Below are positions 1 to 6,578 of a stretch of 8,954 nt of DNA, one piece after another (within the stretch, counting starts at the first letter, position 1; each line of letters opens with the position of its first letter). The position numbers and the translations under genes are program-made. Location: assembly GCA_036835375.1 (NCBI GenBank), contig DAITMB010000166.1, positions 1 through 8,954 of the forward strand. Direction: 5' to 3'. Below the pieces are notes generated by a model. It worked only from the letters and a program-made list of their open reading frames with translations. It was not told the origin of the DNA and ran no database searches. Source of the DNA: JANQTF01 sp036835375 (lineage in GTDB: Bacteria > Bacteroidota > Bacteroidia > J057).

Positions 1-293
1 TCCCGAATGTTCTGCTCTAAGGCCCTTGCAAACTGAGTAGCAGGGAGATTCCCTCCTGATACTCGCGCGAGCAACTGATCGGGCTCCAGCCTTGCCAAAA
101 ATAATAGTGCCCGCTCGTAGGCGTGAAAGACCAAGCCGCTCTGCTCCTGGCGAATCTTTCCCTGCCAACTCATCTGCGCGTCCATTTTTTTTTCGTTCCA
201 CTGATTTTGCTGCATCCAGCGCATGGCCAGCAAGACCAGTCCTGCTGGAAGCACATATTTGAGAAGTTCTACAAACAATTCTAAGACATCCAT
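1..293 (-). CDS. DUF7935-like membrane-anchored protein, N-terminal part (partial)
   Basis: An open frame starts at the ATG at 291-293 and runs off the left edge without a stop, giving 97 residues. Residues about 5-27 form one hydrophobic segment (ELFVELLKYVLPAGLVLLA), likely a membrane anchor. A polar, glutamine- and lysine-rich linker follows, then a helix reading HAYERALLFLARLEPDQLLARV at about 57-78, and then ATQFARALEQNIR. From memory, this order (N-terminal anchor, 'AYER..LFL.R..P..L..R', then a helix ending in 'IR') is typical of the uncharacterised Bacteroidota DUF7935 family, which is usually near 180 residues, so roughly the second half is missing. It lies 79 bases downstream of the hydrolase gene on the same strand and could be co-transcribed with it. 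Its function is unknown. The reading frame is secure, and the family name rests on pattern recall. Confidence 0.75.
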   Translation of the reverse strand, partial: MDVLELFVELLKYVLPAGLVLLAMRWMQQNQWNEKKMDAQMSWQGKIRQEQSGLVFHAYERALLFLARLEPDQLLARVSGGNLPATQFARALEQNIR

Positions 294-372
294 GTCGGGT
301 GGGGTTGTTGTGGGTGAGAGCGAAAGTAGAAAAAGTACGAAGGAAGCACTGCGAAAAATTTGCGATGCTGAT

Positions 373-864
373 TTAAAGTCCTGCCCAAAGGCAAGCGGAA
401 GTAAAGGTTGGCTGATCGATCTGGTGGCCGAGCCACTCGCAGAGCAAAATGCGCTGCCTCAGCCCTTCCCTCTCACGAGACCTGAGCCATTCCCAGGTAT
501 CGTGCGGATTCACCACATCATCTTTGGCACCGAGTATGACGTCCCGCGCAGGACAGCGAAAAGTGTCGATGGACAAGTCAGGCAAATATAGCCCCGGAAT
601 CACTTTCGCCACTGCGGGATTGAACAAGAGGCTCGCTATGCCCAGTTCTTCCCCAAGCCAATAGCCCATCCTCCCTCCCAGGGAGCTGCCAATGATCAAC
701 TCAATGTGTTGAGCCACAGCTTCGTTGTAAAGCAACTGATAAGCATTGGGCGTGGATCGGTAGTCGATATGGAGGGCAACTACTTCATGAAGACGTCGTT
801 CTAGCCAACCGATACGATCGGGATTGGGGGAACTGTCAAGACCGTGGATATAAAGGATGCGCAT
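373..864 (-). CDS. YqiA-like small alpha/beta hydrolase (putative esterase)
   Basis: This 163-residue protein has the minimal alpha/beta-hydrolase layout. It opens with RILYIHGLDSSP (residues 2-13), a first strand followed by an oxyanion-type HG loop. The nucleophile elbow G59-S-S-L-G63 points to Ser61 as nucleophile. DVILGAKDDVV (108-118) supplies the acid (Asp115 or Asp116), and H147 in WLGHQ is the likely catalytic histidine. The size and the HGxxSSP opening resemble the YqiA/UPF0227 esterases, which are cytosolic and of poorly known substrate. No signal peptide is seen. I chose the ATG at 862-864 because MRILYIHG starts directly on the first beta strand. A TTG start 14 codons upstream is possible but would add unconserved sequence and overlap the divergent promoter region. 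The ATG lies 51 bases from the divergent lipoprotein gene. Fold confidence is high; the substrate is unknown. Confidence 0.85.
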   Translation of the reverse strand: MRILYIHGLDSSPNPDRIGWLERRLHEVVALHIDYRSTPNAYQLLYNEAVAQHIELIIGSSLGGRMGYWLGEELGIASLLFNPAVAKVIPGLYLPDLSIDTFRCPARDVILGAKDDVVNPHDTWEWLRSREREGLRQRILLCEWLGHQIDQPTFTSACLWAGL

Positions 865-871
865 AGTTGGC

Positions 872-900
872 TTGCAATCTCTGAAAACATCCGTATTTTG
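872..900 (+). promoter_or_regulatory. Possible promoter for the lipoprotein-meaB unit
   Basis: In the 51-base divergent spacer, TTG at 872-874 is followed after 19 bases by TATTTTG at 894-900. The spacing fits the Bacteroidota pattern TTG-N19-TAnnTTTG, but the -7 element is one T short. The implied leader to the ATG at 916 is only about 10 bases. This is a weak candidate; no convincing element was found for the opposite-strand hydrolase. Confidence 0.25.
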
Positions 901-915
901 ACCCAAAAAGCTTGT

Positions 916-1398
916 ATGAGATTCTTGGTCCTTTCATTTATTTCTATGATCCTCATGGCACCCGCCTGCCAGGACCAAGCAAACACAGCTCTTCGCCGAA
1001 GCGAGGTCGCGAGATCTTGGCTCAAACAAAAGCCAGATTCAGTGCAGCGATGGGCTCACCACATGACGTACGATCCATACGACAACGGTCACTTTTACTA
1101 CGGCGACGCCAAAAATCCCGAGGTCTTAGAGTTGGCTACCGACGGCAAATTTCACGCTTATGACAGCGCTCAGCAAAGCTTTGGCATCTGGTTCATCAAC
1201 CCGTCCGATAGTAGTTTCTTTCTCCAATATGAAGTGCGGAACGATCGGCTGATCACTAAGGAAAATTTCGCTGAGAGCCAGCGACACCAATATGTCCTGC
1301 GGAAGATGTCCAAAGATACCCTGATTTTAGAAACTCAAGGTCGCCACGGCATGTTGGTCCTCACCTACCTTCCTCTGCGGGATTCACTCTCACAATGA
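916..1398 (+). CDS. Predicted lipoprotein with lipocalin-like C-terminal region
   Basis: The 160-residue product starts at the ATG at 916, where a classic lipoprotein signal begins: MRFLVLSFISMILMAPAC, with Cys18 as the probable lipidated residue. The lipobox (A-P-A-C) is imperfect at position -3 but tolerable. The mature part is hydrophilic and rich in alternating beta-strand patterns. ELATDGKFHAYD (72-83), SFGIWFINPSDSSFFLQYE (88-106), QYVLRKMSKDTLILETQGR (125-143) and HGMLVLTYLP (144-153) resemble the strands of lipocalin-like domains of Bacteroidota. This would place it in the envelope, anchored by lipid. An in-frame ATG at 844 would bury the signal peptide internally and is rejected. The stop lies 10 bases before meaB, so the two genes almost certainly form one transcript. 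No specific function can be assigned, and the lipocalin-like call is tentative. Confidence 0.75.
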   Translation: MRFLVLSFISMILMAPACQDQANTALRRSEVARSWLKQKPDSVQRWAHHMTYDPYDNGHFYYGDAKNPEVLELATDGKFHAYDSAQQSFGIWFINPSDSSFFLQYEVRNDRLITKENFAESQRHQYVLRKMSKDTLILETQGRHGMLVLTYLPLRDSLSQ

Positions 1399-1408
1399 TG
1401 TTTGCCTA

Positions 1409-2419
1409 ATGCCACGGAGACTGCCGCTAGCCACATACGTGGACGGAATCTTGGCCCATGACCGTGTGCTTCTGAGCCGGGCCATCACCCTATGCGAGAG
1501 CCAGCATCCTGAGGACAAGATCTTAGCCAGGGAAGTACTTCGGCAATGTCTTCCTTATGCCGGTGGCGCCATTCGCGTGGGGATCACTGGCGTGCCCGGT
1601 GTCGGCAAAAGCACCTTCATTGACGGCGTGGGAATGAAGCTCATCGAAGCGGGTCACCAAGTCGCTGTCCTGGCAGTGGATCCCTCCAGCACGCGGACGC
1701 GCGGCTCCATCCTCGGAGACAAGACCCGGATGGATCGCTTAGCACACGCCCCCCAAGCTTACATCCGCCCTACTCCCTCCTCAGGCACTCTCGGTGGTGT
1801 GGCAGCCCGCACCAAGGAAGCGACCATTTTGTGCGAAGCCTGTGGATTTGACTGGATCTTGGTCGAGACGGTCGGCGTGGGCCAGAGCGAAACCACTGTG
1901 CGGCACCTTGTGGATACGTTTCTCCTTCTCCTGCTTCCGAATGCAGGAGATGAGCTCCAAGGAATCAAGAAAGGGATTATGGAAATGGCTGATCTACTGG
2001 TGATCAACAAAGCTGATGGAGAAAGCATCGCGATGGCATCACGCGCCAAAGCCCTCTATAACCAAGCTCTACGGCTCTTTCCCCTTCCAGAGAGTACGTT
2101 GCGCCCACAGGTATTCACCTGTTCTTCCCTCACGGGGCTGGGCATAGAGGAGGTGATTCAATTCATGCGAGAAGCCAGGCAACAAGCAGAGCTCAGTGGC
2201 TTTTGGAGCCGTCGGCGGCAAGCACAGGAGGTACACTGGTTTGAGACGGCTCTTGAGGAACAACTCCGCGACTTGATTTTTTCGAGAAGTGAATTGCGAG
2301 AGGCTTATGCACACAAGAAGGCACAGATTCTTGCTGGCACAGCACTGCCCGTGGGAGCGGCTCAAGAGCTGGTAGATCACTGGTTGTCCGAACTAAGAAG
2401 TACCCACCCAAAGCAATAA
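1409..2419 (+). CDS. meaB: MeaB/ArgK-type GTPase, methylmalonyl-CoA mutase chaperone
   Basis: The 336-residue protein is a full-length member of the MeaB (YgfD/ArgK) branch of the SIMIBI/G3E GTPases. These cytosolic proteins gate delivery of adenosylcobalamin to methylmalonyl-CoA mutase and protect the enzyme from inactivation, in propionate/methylmalonyl-CoA metabolism. Visible motifs are the P-loop GVPGVGKST (61-69); AVDPSSTRTRGSILGDKTRM (89-108), the family's Mg/switch I signature; RPTPSSGTLGGVA (120-132); ETVGVGQSE (153-161), the Walker B/switch region; NKAD (200-203) for guanine specificity; and CSSLTG (238-243) as G5. The C-terminal helices (about 265-336) match the dimerisation arm. 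The start at 1409 gives the expected short helical N-terminus. The gene follows the lipoprotein by 10 bases. No mutase subunit is present in this window. The old name 'LAO/AO transport ATPase' should not be used. Confidence 0.95.
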   Translation: MPRRLPLATYVDGILAHDRVLLSRAITLCESQHPEDKILAREVLRQCLPYAGGAIRVGITGVPGVGKSTFIDGVGMKLIEAGHQVAVLAVDPSSTRTRGSILGDKTRMDRLAHAPQAYIRPTPSSGTLGGVAARTKEATILCEACGFDWILVETVGVGQSETTVRHLVDTFLLLLLPNAGDELQGIKKGIMEMADLLVINKADGESIAMASRAKALYNQALRLFPLPESTLRPQVFTCSSLTGLGIEEVIQFMREARQQAELSGFWSRRRQAQEVHWFETALEEQLRDLIFSRSELREAYAHKKAQILAGTALPVGAAQELVDHWLSELRSTHPKQ

Positions 2420-2474
2420 ACCACGAACCGAACAGTGAAGAGACAAATTTTCCAGACGAATTAGCTTTTAAGTC

Positions 2475-2510
2475 AAAAAACGCCTTCTGCGGTTTCCCAC
2501 GGAAGGCGTT
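2475..2510 (-). terminator. Intrinsic terminator of the DUF2795 gene
   Basis: Read on the minus strand, a 9-bp perfect stem (AACGCCTTC at 2510-2502 with GAAGGCGTT at 2487-2479) continues, after one C-A mismatch, into four more pairs (one G-U) closed by a GAAA tetraloop (2496-2493). It runs straight into six Ts (2480-2475). This is a textbook rho-independent terminator, 27 bases beyond the DUF2795 stop codon. On the plus strand there is no T-run after the stem, so it would end meaB transcripts only weakly. Confidence 0.9.
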
Positions 2511-2536
2511 GCAAAGATTGTTGTGTACGTGTGGTC

Positions 2537-2758
2537 CTAGTACTCGTCTTCGTTGAAGAGGAAATCGTCCTTGGTAGGATAATCTGGCCAGATCTCTTCT
2601 ATACTTTCGTAAGGGGTGTCTTCGTCGGGAAGCTCTTGGAGGTTTTCCACTACTTCCATCGGTGCTCCTGATCTCATTGCAAAGTCAATCAATTCGTCAC
2701 GAGTGGCTGGCCAAGGCGCATCTTCGAGATAAACAGCAAGTTCCAAAGTCCAATACAT
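2537..2758 (-). CDS. DUF2795-family acidic miniprotein
   Basis: This 73-residue protein begins MYWTLELAVYLEDAPWPATR and ends in a strongly acidic tail, PTKDDFLFNEDEY. I count 21 Asp/Glu against 3 Lys/Arg. The layout is a short helix, 'LEDAPWPATRDELIDFAMRSGAP' (11-33), a helix 'MEVVENLQELPDED', then 'YESIEEIWPDYP'. From memory this matches the DUF2795-containing proteins that are very conserved across Bacteroidota, whose function is unknown. No signal peptide or membrane segment is seen, so it should be cytosolic. It lies between convergent meaB and upstream mpl, with a near-perfect promoter of its own and a strong terminator, so it is a monocistronic unit. The ATG at 2756-2758 is the only sensible start. 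The family call is fairly firm; no role can be given. Confidence 0.9.
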   Translation of the reverse strand: MYWTLELAVYLEDAPWPATRDELIDFAMRSGAPMEVVENLQELPDEDTPYESIEEIWPDYPTKDDFLFNEDEY

Positions 2759-2789
2759 GGTGCGCGTCCGTTAATTTTTTAAGAACGCG

Positions 2790-2819
2790 CAAAAATAGTA
2801 GAAAAAAAGTCAAAGTCAA
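2790..2819 (-). promoter_or_regulatory. Bacteroidota-type promoter of the DUF2795 gene
   Basis: On the minus strand, TTG (2819-2817) is followed by a spacer of exactly 19 bases and then TATTTTTG (2797-2790). This is a perfect match to the Bacteroidota primary sigma consensus TTG-N19-TAnnTTTG. Transcription would begin near 2785, giving a leader of roughly 26 bases. An inverted repeat GCGCGT/ACGCGC (2762-2767 and 2785-2790) brackets the start region, partly inside the -7 element, and could be an operator, though it is short. Confidence 0.75.
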
Positions 2820-2890
2820 GCGGAAAATCCCCTATCTGCAAATCTTCTTGTAACTCCCTCTTCTTAGGCGACTTCAGTCGGTGACGAAAA

Positions 2891-4234
2891 TTAGTTTAGG
2901 GCACGTAGGTCCATTTCGGAGAAATTTCCTGAAGACATGAGTAGTAAAACTTCCGTCGTCTCATTTCGCAGCAACGCCTGGAGATCTTCCAAGGAATTTA
3001 CAAAGAGGAGATCTTTGCTGCCAAATGCCCTTTGGATGTCTGCCTCCTGCAAAGGTGCCATTCGCCTCCGCTCCCACACGCCTTGTTCTACATACACAAT
3101 TTTTTGGTCAGCTTTTGCCATTGCCCCTTTGTAGCGGGGAAGGAATTCGGGATTAAGGCTGGAAAAAGTGTGTAGCTCCAGACAGGCTGTGATGCGCTGC
3201 TTGGCATATTTTTCCCGGGTAGCCTGCACGGAGGCAAGGACTTTTTCGGGGGCATGGGCGTAATCTCGAATGATCACCCGATCGGGTTGGTCTTGAATGA
3301 TTTCCAGCCGGCTGCTGGCGCCTTGAAAAGTAGCAATGTGCTGGCGGAATTCCTCGGCTCGCACGGCCATCAATCGGCAAATTTCCCATGCCGCAGAAAT
3401 GTTGACCATGTTGTGGCGTCCGAATACGGAGACGGTGCATCGCTCGCCGTCGATTTTTACTTCAAATTTCCCGTCTTTGACCCGATAATTCAGGCATCCA
3501 AAGGGATGTACATAGTGGGTATCCGGGTTTTCGTGGGTCTTGACTAACTTCATCAATCGCTCGTCTTCTTCATTCACGACGATGTCGGCGGCTTTGGAAA
3601 GACTCTTGATGAGCTGTACAAACTGATCCACGTACACCTCTTCTTTTGGAAACACATTGATATGGTCCCATGCAATGCCGTTGATGAGACAGACATGCGG
3701 ACGATAAAGGAGAAATTTAGGCCGGGGATCTAGCTTGGAAGCGAAGTATTCATCTCCCTCTATGATGATGACTGGTGCGTCGTCACTCAACTTTACCGCG
3801 TGTTCGAAGCCCGGAACAGAAGCACCAACGAGGTAATCGAACTTTTTGCCTACTCCTTGGAGGACGTGCATGATCATGGCCGTGACGGTGGACTTACCGT
3901 AGCTTCCGGCGATGACGACCCGCTGCTTATTGCGCGACTGCTCGAAAATAAACTCAGGAAAAGAATACACGGGCAAGCCCAATTCCCGGGCGCGAAGGAG
4001 CTCAGGATTGTCTTCAAAAGCATGCATTCCAAGAATGACTGCATCTAAACTGGGTGAAATGCGGTCAGGATGCCATCCAAGGCTGTCGGGAAGAAGCCCT
4101 GCCGCCTCAAGTCGGCCTTTGGCTGGATCGTAGAGATGATCATCCGAACCTGTGACCCGATGGCCGTTGGTGGCGAGTGCCAGTGCCAGGCTGTGCATGA
4201 CACTACCTCCGATGGCGATAAAGTGAATGTTCAT
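2891..4234 (-). CDS. mpl: Mpl-type UDP-MurNAc:tripeptide ligase (peptidoglycan recycling)
   Basis: The 447-residue protein is a Mur ligase of the Mpl type. These cytosolic enzymes use ATP to join L-Ala-gamma-D-Glu-meso-DAP, recovered from wall turnover, to UDP-N-acetylmuramate. Seen in order: a Rossmann N-domain, IHFIAIGGSVMHSLALALA (3-21); the ATP loop AGSYGKSTVT (109-118); IEGDEY (158-163); GIAWDHINVFP (186-196), distinctive of Mpl; FGRHNMVN (271-278); DYAHAP (324-329), where MurC usually has DYAHHP; LELHTFSSLN (352-361), another Mpl mark; and LLMSSGNF (431-438). The length fits the family (about 450). The ATG at 4234 is chosen because GGGAG sits 9 bases upstream, the Rossmann strand starts there, and the promoter lies between it and a possible start 18 codons further up. 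The P-loop has Tyr and Ser where GTHGKT or GSHGKT is usual. MurC is a less likely alternative. Confidence 0.92.
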   Translation of the reverse strand: MNIHFIAIGGSVMHSLALALATNGHRVTGSDDHLYDPAKGRLEAAGLLPDSLGWHPDRISPSLDAVILGMHAFEDNPELLRARELGLPVYSFPEFIFEQSRNKQRVVIAGSYGKSTVTAMIMHVLQGVGKKFDYLVGASVPGFEHAVKLSDDAPVIIIEGDEYFASKLDPRPKFLLYRPHVCLINGIAWDHINVFPKEEVYVDQFVQLIKSLSKAADIVVNEEDERLMKLVKTHENPDTHYVHPFGCLNYRVKDGKFEVKIDGERCTVSVFGRHNMVNISAAWEICRLMAVRAEEFRQHIATFQGASSRLEIIQDQPDRVIIRDYAHAPEKVLASVQATREKYAKQRITACLELHTFSSLNPEFLPRYKGAMAKADQKIVYVEQGVWERRRMAPLQEADIQRAFGSKDLLFVNSLEDLQALLRNETTEVLLLMSSGNFSEMDLRALN

Positions 4235-4260
4235 AGATAGTTGCTCCCAGTTTTGGTTCG

Positions 4261-4289
4261 CAAAGATAAACCTACACAATTCTATCAAA
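4261..4289 (-). promoter_or_regulatory. Promoter of mpl
   Basis: On the minus strand, TTTG (4289-4286), a 17-base spacer and TATCTTTG (4268-4261) match the Bacteroidota consensus, including a perfect TAnnTTTG. The predicted transcript starts near 4255, and the leader of about 20 bases contains GGGAG (4248-4244). The position supports translation from 4234, since a start further upstream would lie ahead of the transcript. Confidence 0.65.
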
Positions 4290-4305
4290 AAACCCTGATT
4301 GGAGG

Positions 4306-4347
4306 AATGTTCCCCAAGAGGTGCGAGAAAAGCGGAAACGGAACATT
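4306..4347. repeat. Inverted repeat AATGTTCC / GGAACATT
   Basis: A perfect 8-bp inverted repeat (4306-4313 and 4340-4347) has a 26-base spacer between its arms. It lies just upstream of the mpl promoter, in a 334-base spacer that otherwise holds no gene. There is no T-run after either arm, so it is not a terminator. It could be a split operator or a loose RNA hairpin, or it may be chance. Confidence 0.35.
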
Positions 4348-4424
4348 TGAATTTGTTCTGCAGGGATCTTCAAGACCTTTTTTAGTGAAGAAAAAAATCT
4401 TCTATTTTCGACATCTGATCAAGG

Positions 4425-4454
4425 CTTGGTCGTGAGAAGTTGTACCAGACCAAG
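4425..4454. repeat. Inverted repeat CTTGGTC / GACCAAG
   Basis: A perfect 7-bp inverted repeat (4425-4431 and 4448-4454), extendable by one G-U pair, has a 16-base loop. It lies about 115 bases before the GT-C gene. No T-run follows on either strand. It could form a hairpin in a long leader of the downstream gene or serve as a protein site; the evidence is only the symmetry. Confidence 0.35.
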
Positions 4455-4534
4455 TGCTAGTACGCGAATTTGCCTAACCAGAATCTTCAAATCTAAGAGG
4501 TTGCAACTCTCTCTGTTTAGCTTCAAAATTTAAA

Positions 4535-4542
4535 TAAGTTTA
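4535..4542 (+). promoter_or_regulatory. Possible -7 element for the GT-C gene
   Basis: TAAGTTTA at 4535-4542 matches TAnnTTTG in all but the last base and lies 26 bases before the ATG at 4569, a sensible distance. No clear TTG is found at the expected -33 position (only TCTG near 4512-4515). This is a weak candidate. Confidence 0.25.
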
Positions 4543-4568
4543 GCCTCATTCATCTTATGTAGCTAGTT

Positions 4569-5750
4569 ATGCAAAGACTCCGTTGGAAAAGTATCTTCGA
4601 GTATTTATCTAAATATATTGACCGGATCCTGATCTTGGGGATCGTGCTCTGGTCGCTTTCCTATGCTTTCACTTTTCCTGAAGGAAATAACATCAATCGC
4701 CTTTGGTCAGATTCAGAGGCATACTATGCTTACTTGCCAGCCATTTTTATCTATGGGAGTTTTGAGGATTTGCCCATTCGGACGCCGAATCAGTTTCGGA
4801 GAATGCCACAAACAAACCGCTATAATCTCAAGACTACTTATGGGGTAGCCCTTTTCCAATCGCCTTTCTTTTTAACGGCTCACTTGGTGACGAAGCAGGG
4901 GTGGTTCCGCACGAAATACAAAGATCATTTTTCCGGAGCTTACAGTGATGCGGTTGTCTTTTCGGCGATTTTCTACACATTCTTTGGTTTGTGGATGCTT
5001 GCCAGTTTGCTACGAAGATTCTACCAACCTGTGGAGGTAGCCATTGTGATCGCAGTGATTTTCTGGGGCACCAATCTTTTCTATTACGTGATTGGTCAAT
5101 CGGGCATGTCTCATGCTTACGGATTTGTGCTCAATACCTTCGTGCTGTATGCATCCTATCGATGCCTTGATCATCCTACAAAGCAATCATTTGCGATCCT
5201 GGGACTCGCCTTAGGCTTGGCGGTCTTGGTGAGGCCCACCAACGTCTTGATGCTACTTTTTCCCCTGCTTTTTCACGTGCACAACCTATCTGATTGGCAG
5301 CAGCGCAGGGCTTTTATCTGGGAGCACCGAAGGAATTGGTGGGTGGCAATCCCTGTCGGAATTGCAGTCTTCCTCCCTCAAATGGCCTACTGGCAACATA
5401 TCTCTGAGGATTGGATCTTTTACTCCTATCAAGGAGAAGGCTTTATTTATTGGGACAAGCCTTTCATTTCTCAAGTCTTTTTTGGCCCGATCGATGGCTT
5501 ATTCCAATTTAGTCCGCTCATCCTCTTCGGTTTTGTAGGAATTCTGATAGAGGCCATTCGCAAAAAAGGGCATGGGTGGGTGTCGGTGTTGATGGTCTCC
5601 ATTGCGACGTATGCCTTTGCCAGTTGGTGGGCTTATTGGTTCGGGAGCTCATTTGGACACAGAGCATTCATAGATTGGTATCCGGTGCTGGCTTTTGGAT
5701 TGGCTTATTTGGTCCACTGGGTGAGAAGCCAACACTGGATTCTGCAATTG
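4569..5750 (+). CDS. Polytopic GT-C-like glycosyltransferase (3' end lost in assembly gap)
   Basis: From the ATG at 4569, 394 codons are readable before the run of Ns. The product is an integral membrane protein with about ten hydrophobic segments, near residues 18-36, 93-107, 127-148, 157-176, 183-199, 207-234, 257-272, 312-330, 337-356 and 370-386. The first external loop carries WSDSEAYYAYLPAIF (46-60). An acidic D-x-E pair just after the first membrane helix is the usual catalytic/metal position in GT-C enzymes (GT39/ArnT/PMT-like), which transfer sugars from polyprenyl-phosphate donors. 'VRPTN' (221-225) and 'SFGHRAFIDWYP' (361-372) resemble uncharacterised Bacteroidota membrane proteins of this class. 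The start has only a weak ribosome site. Any continuation beyond the gap in this frame is false, because that DNA encodes the opposite-strand glycosyltransferase. The class is likely, but donor and acceptor are unknown. Confidence 0.75.
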
Positions 5751-5850
5751 NNNNNNNNNNNNNNNNNNNNNNNNNNNNNNNNNNNNNNNNNNNNNNNNNN
5801 NNNNNNNNNNNNNNNNNNNNNNNNNNNNNNNNNNNNNNNNNNNNNNNNNN
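5751..5850. other. Assembly gap of 100 Ns
   Basis: Exactly 100 consecutive Ns are present, the usual placeholder for a scaffold gap of unknown size. It removes the 3' end of the plus-strand membrane protein gene and the last codons of the minus-strand glycosyltransferase gene. Sequence on the two sides may be further apart than shown, and whole genes could be missing. Confidence 0.97.
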
Positions 5851-6578
5851 CTGTCAAAGACGTTGTATCGAAGAATGCAGTACAGGGTGCGAATGGCATC
5901 TTTGAATCCTATTTTTTTCCCGTCCTTTCGGGTGCGGCCGTAGTAAGATATTCCGACTTCATAGATCCGAATATCTGGAATTTTCGAGATTTTGGCTGTA
6001 ACCTCCGGCTCAAATCCAAACCTATTTTCGATAAGATGGAGTTGCTTGAGCTGATCAGTTCGGAACAGCTTGTAGCACGTTTCCATATCGGTCAAGTTGA
6101 GGTTGGTAAATAAATTGGAAATGAGCGTAAGCAGTTTATTGCCGAAGGAATGCAGAAAAAAAAGCTTTCTGTGGGGCCTGCCACCGATGTATCGTGATCC
6201 ATAGACAACGTCTGCATGGCCTTTGAGAATGGGACCTAACAGCAGCTCATATTCCTGTGGATCAGTCTCTGTATCTGCGTCTTGAATGATGAAAAAGTCG
6301 CCCGTCGCACGTGCAATTCCCGTGTGGATGGCGCCACCTTTGCCTTTGTTCACCTCGTGTCGAACATATTGTATAGGTGCATCGGGGTGTTCGGCCAAGA
6401 ATGTTTGCATCACCTCGTGGCTCGCGTCTGTAGAGCAGTCATTGACGACGATGATCTCTTTCTGCATTCCCTCAGGGAGAGCCACCTTCAATACTTCGGC
6501 TAAAATGACTGGCAGTGTCCTGTACTCATTATAGGCAGGAATCAGAATGCTGAGCGTCTGATTTTGTTTGTTGTCCAT
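5851..6578 (-). CDS. DPM1-like family 2 glycosyltransferase (C-terminus cut by gap)
   Basis: From the ATG at 6576-6578, 242 codons are readable before the gap. The protein is a soluble or peripheral GT-A enzyme of the DPM1/polyprenyl-phosphate sugar transferase subgroup, which charges a lipid phosphate with a sugar from an NDP donor at the cytoplasmic face. Motifs are LSILIPAYNE (9-18), VVNDCSTD (44-51), NKGKGGAIHTG (77-87), the metal-binding DAD (100-102), YGSRY (126-130), DMETCYKLF (164-172), RFGFEPEV (186-193) and SYYGRTRKDGKKIGFKDAI (211-229). No C-terminal membrane pair is visible. Family members of this kind end near 240-250 residues, so only a few may be missing. A TTG start 12 codons upstream is possible but less likely. 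It converges on the GT-C gene across the gap and is divergent from the trehalose gene. Confidence 0.9.

Noticed and set aside
223..591. 122-codon plus-strand frame
   Set aside because: It is antisense to the DUF7935-like and hydrolase genes, and low-complexity in its first half. The minus-strand frames carry recognisable family motifs.
2662..2853. 63-codon plus-strand frame across the DUF2795 promoter
   Set aside because: It is antisense to the DUF2795 gene and its promoter, with a lysine-rich tail from A-rich DNA; not a gene.
2869..2880. Small hairpin CGAC-TTCA-GTCG just after the mpl stop codon, considered as terminator
   Set aside because: It has only 4 base pairs and no T-run on the minus strand. 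Read-through from mpl into the DUF2795 gene therefore cannot be excluded.
4241..4435. 64-codon plus-strand frame in the mpl/GT-C spacer
   Set aside because: Its start overlaps the mpl leader and promoter on the other strand. The composition is not protein-like in any recognisable way, there is no ribosome site, and it resembles no family I know.
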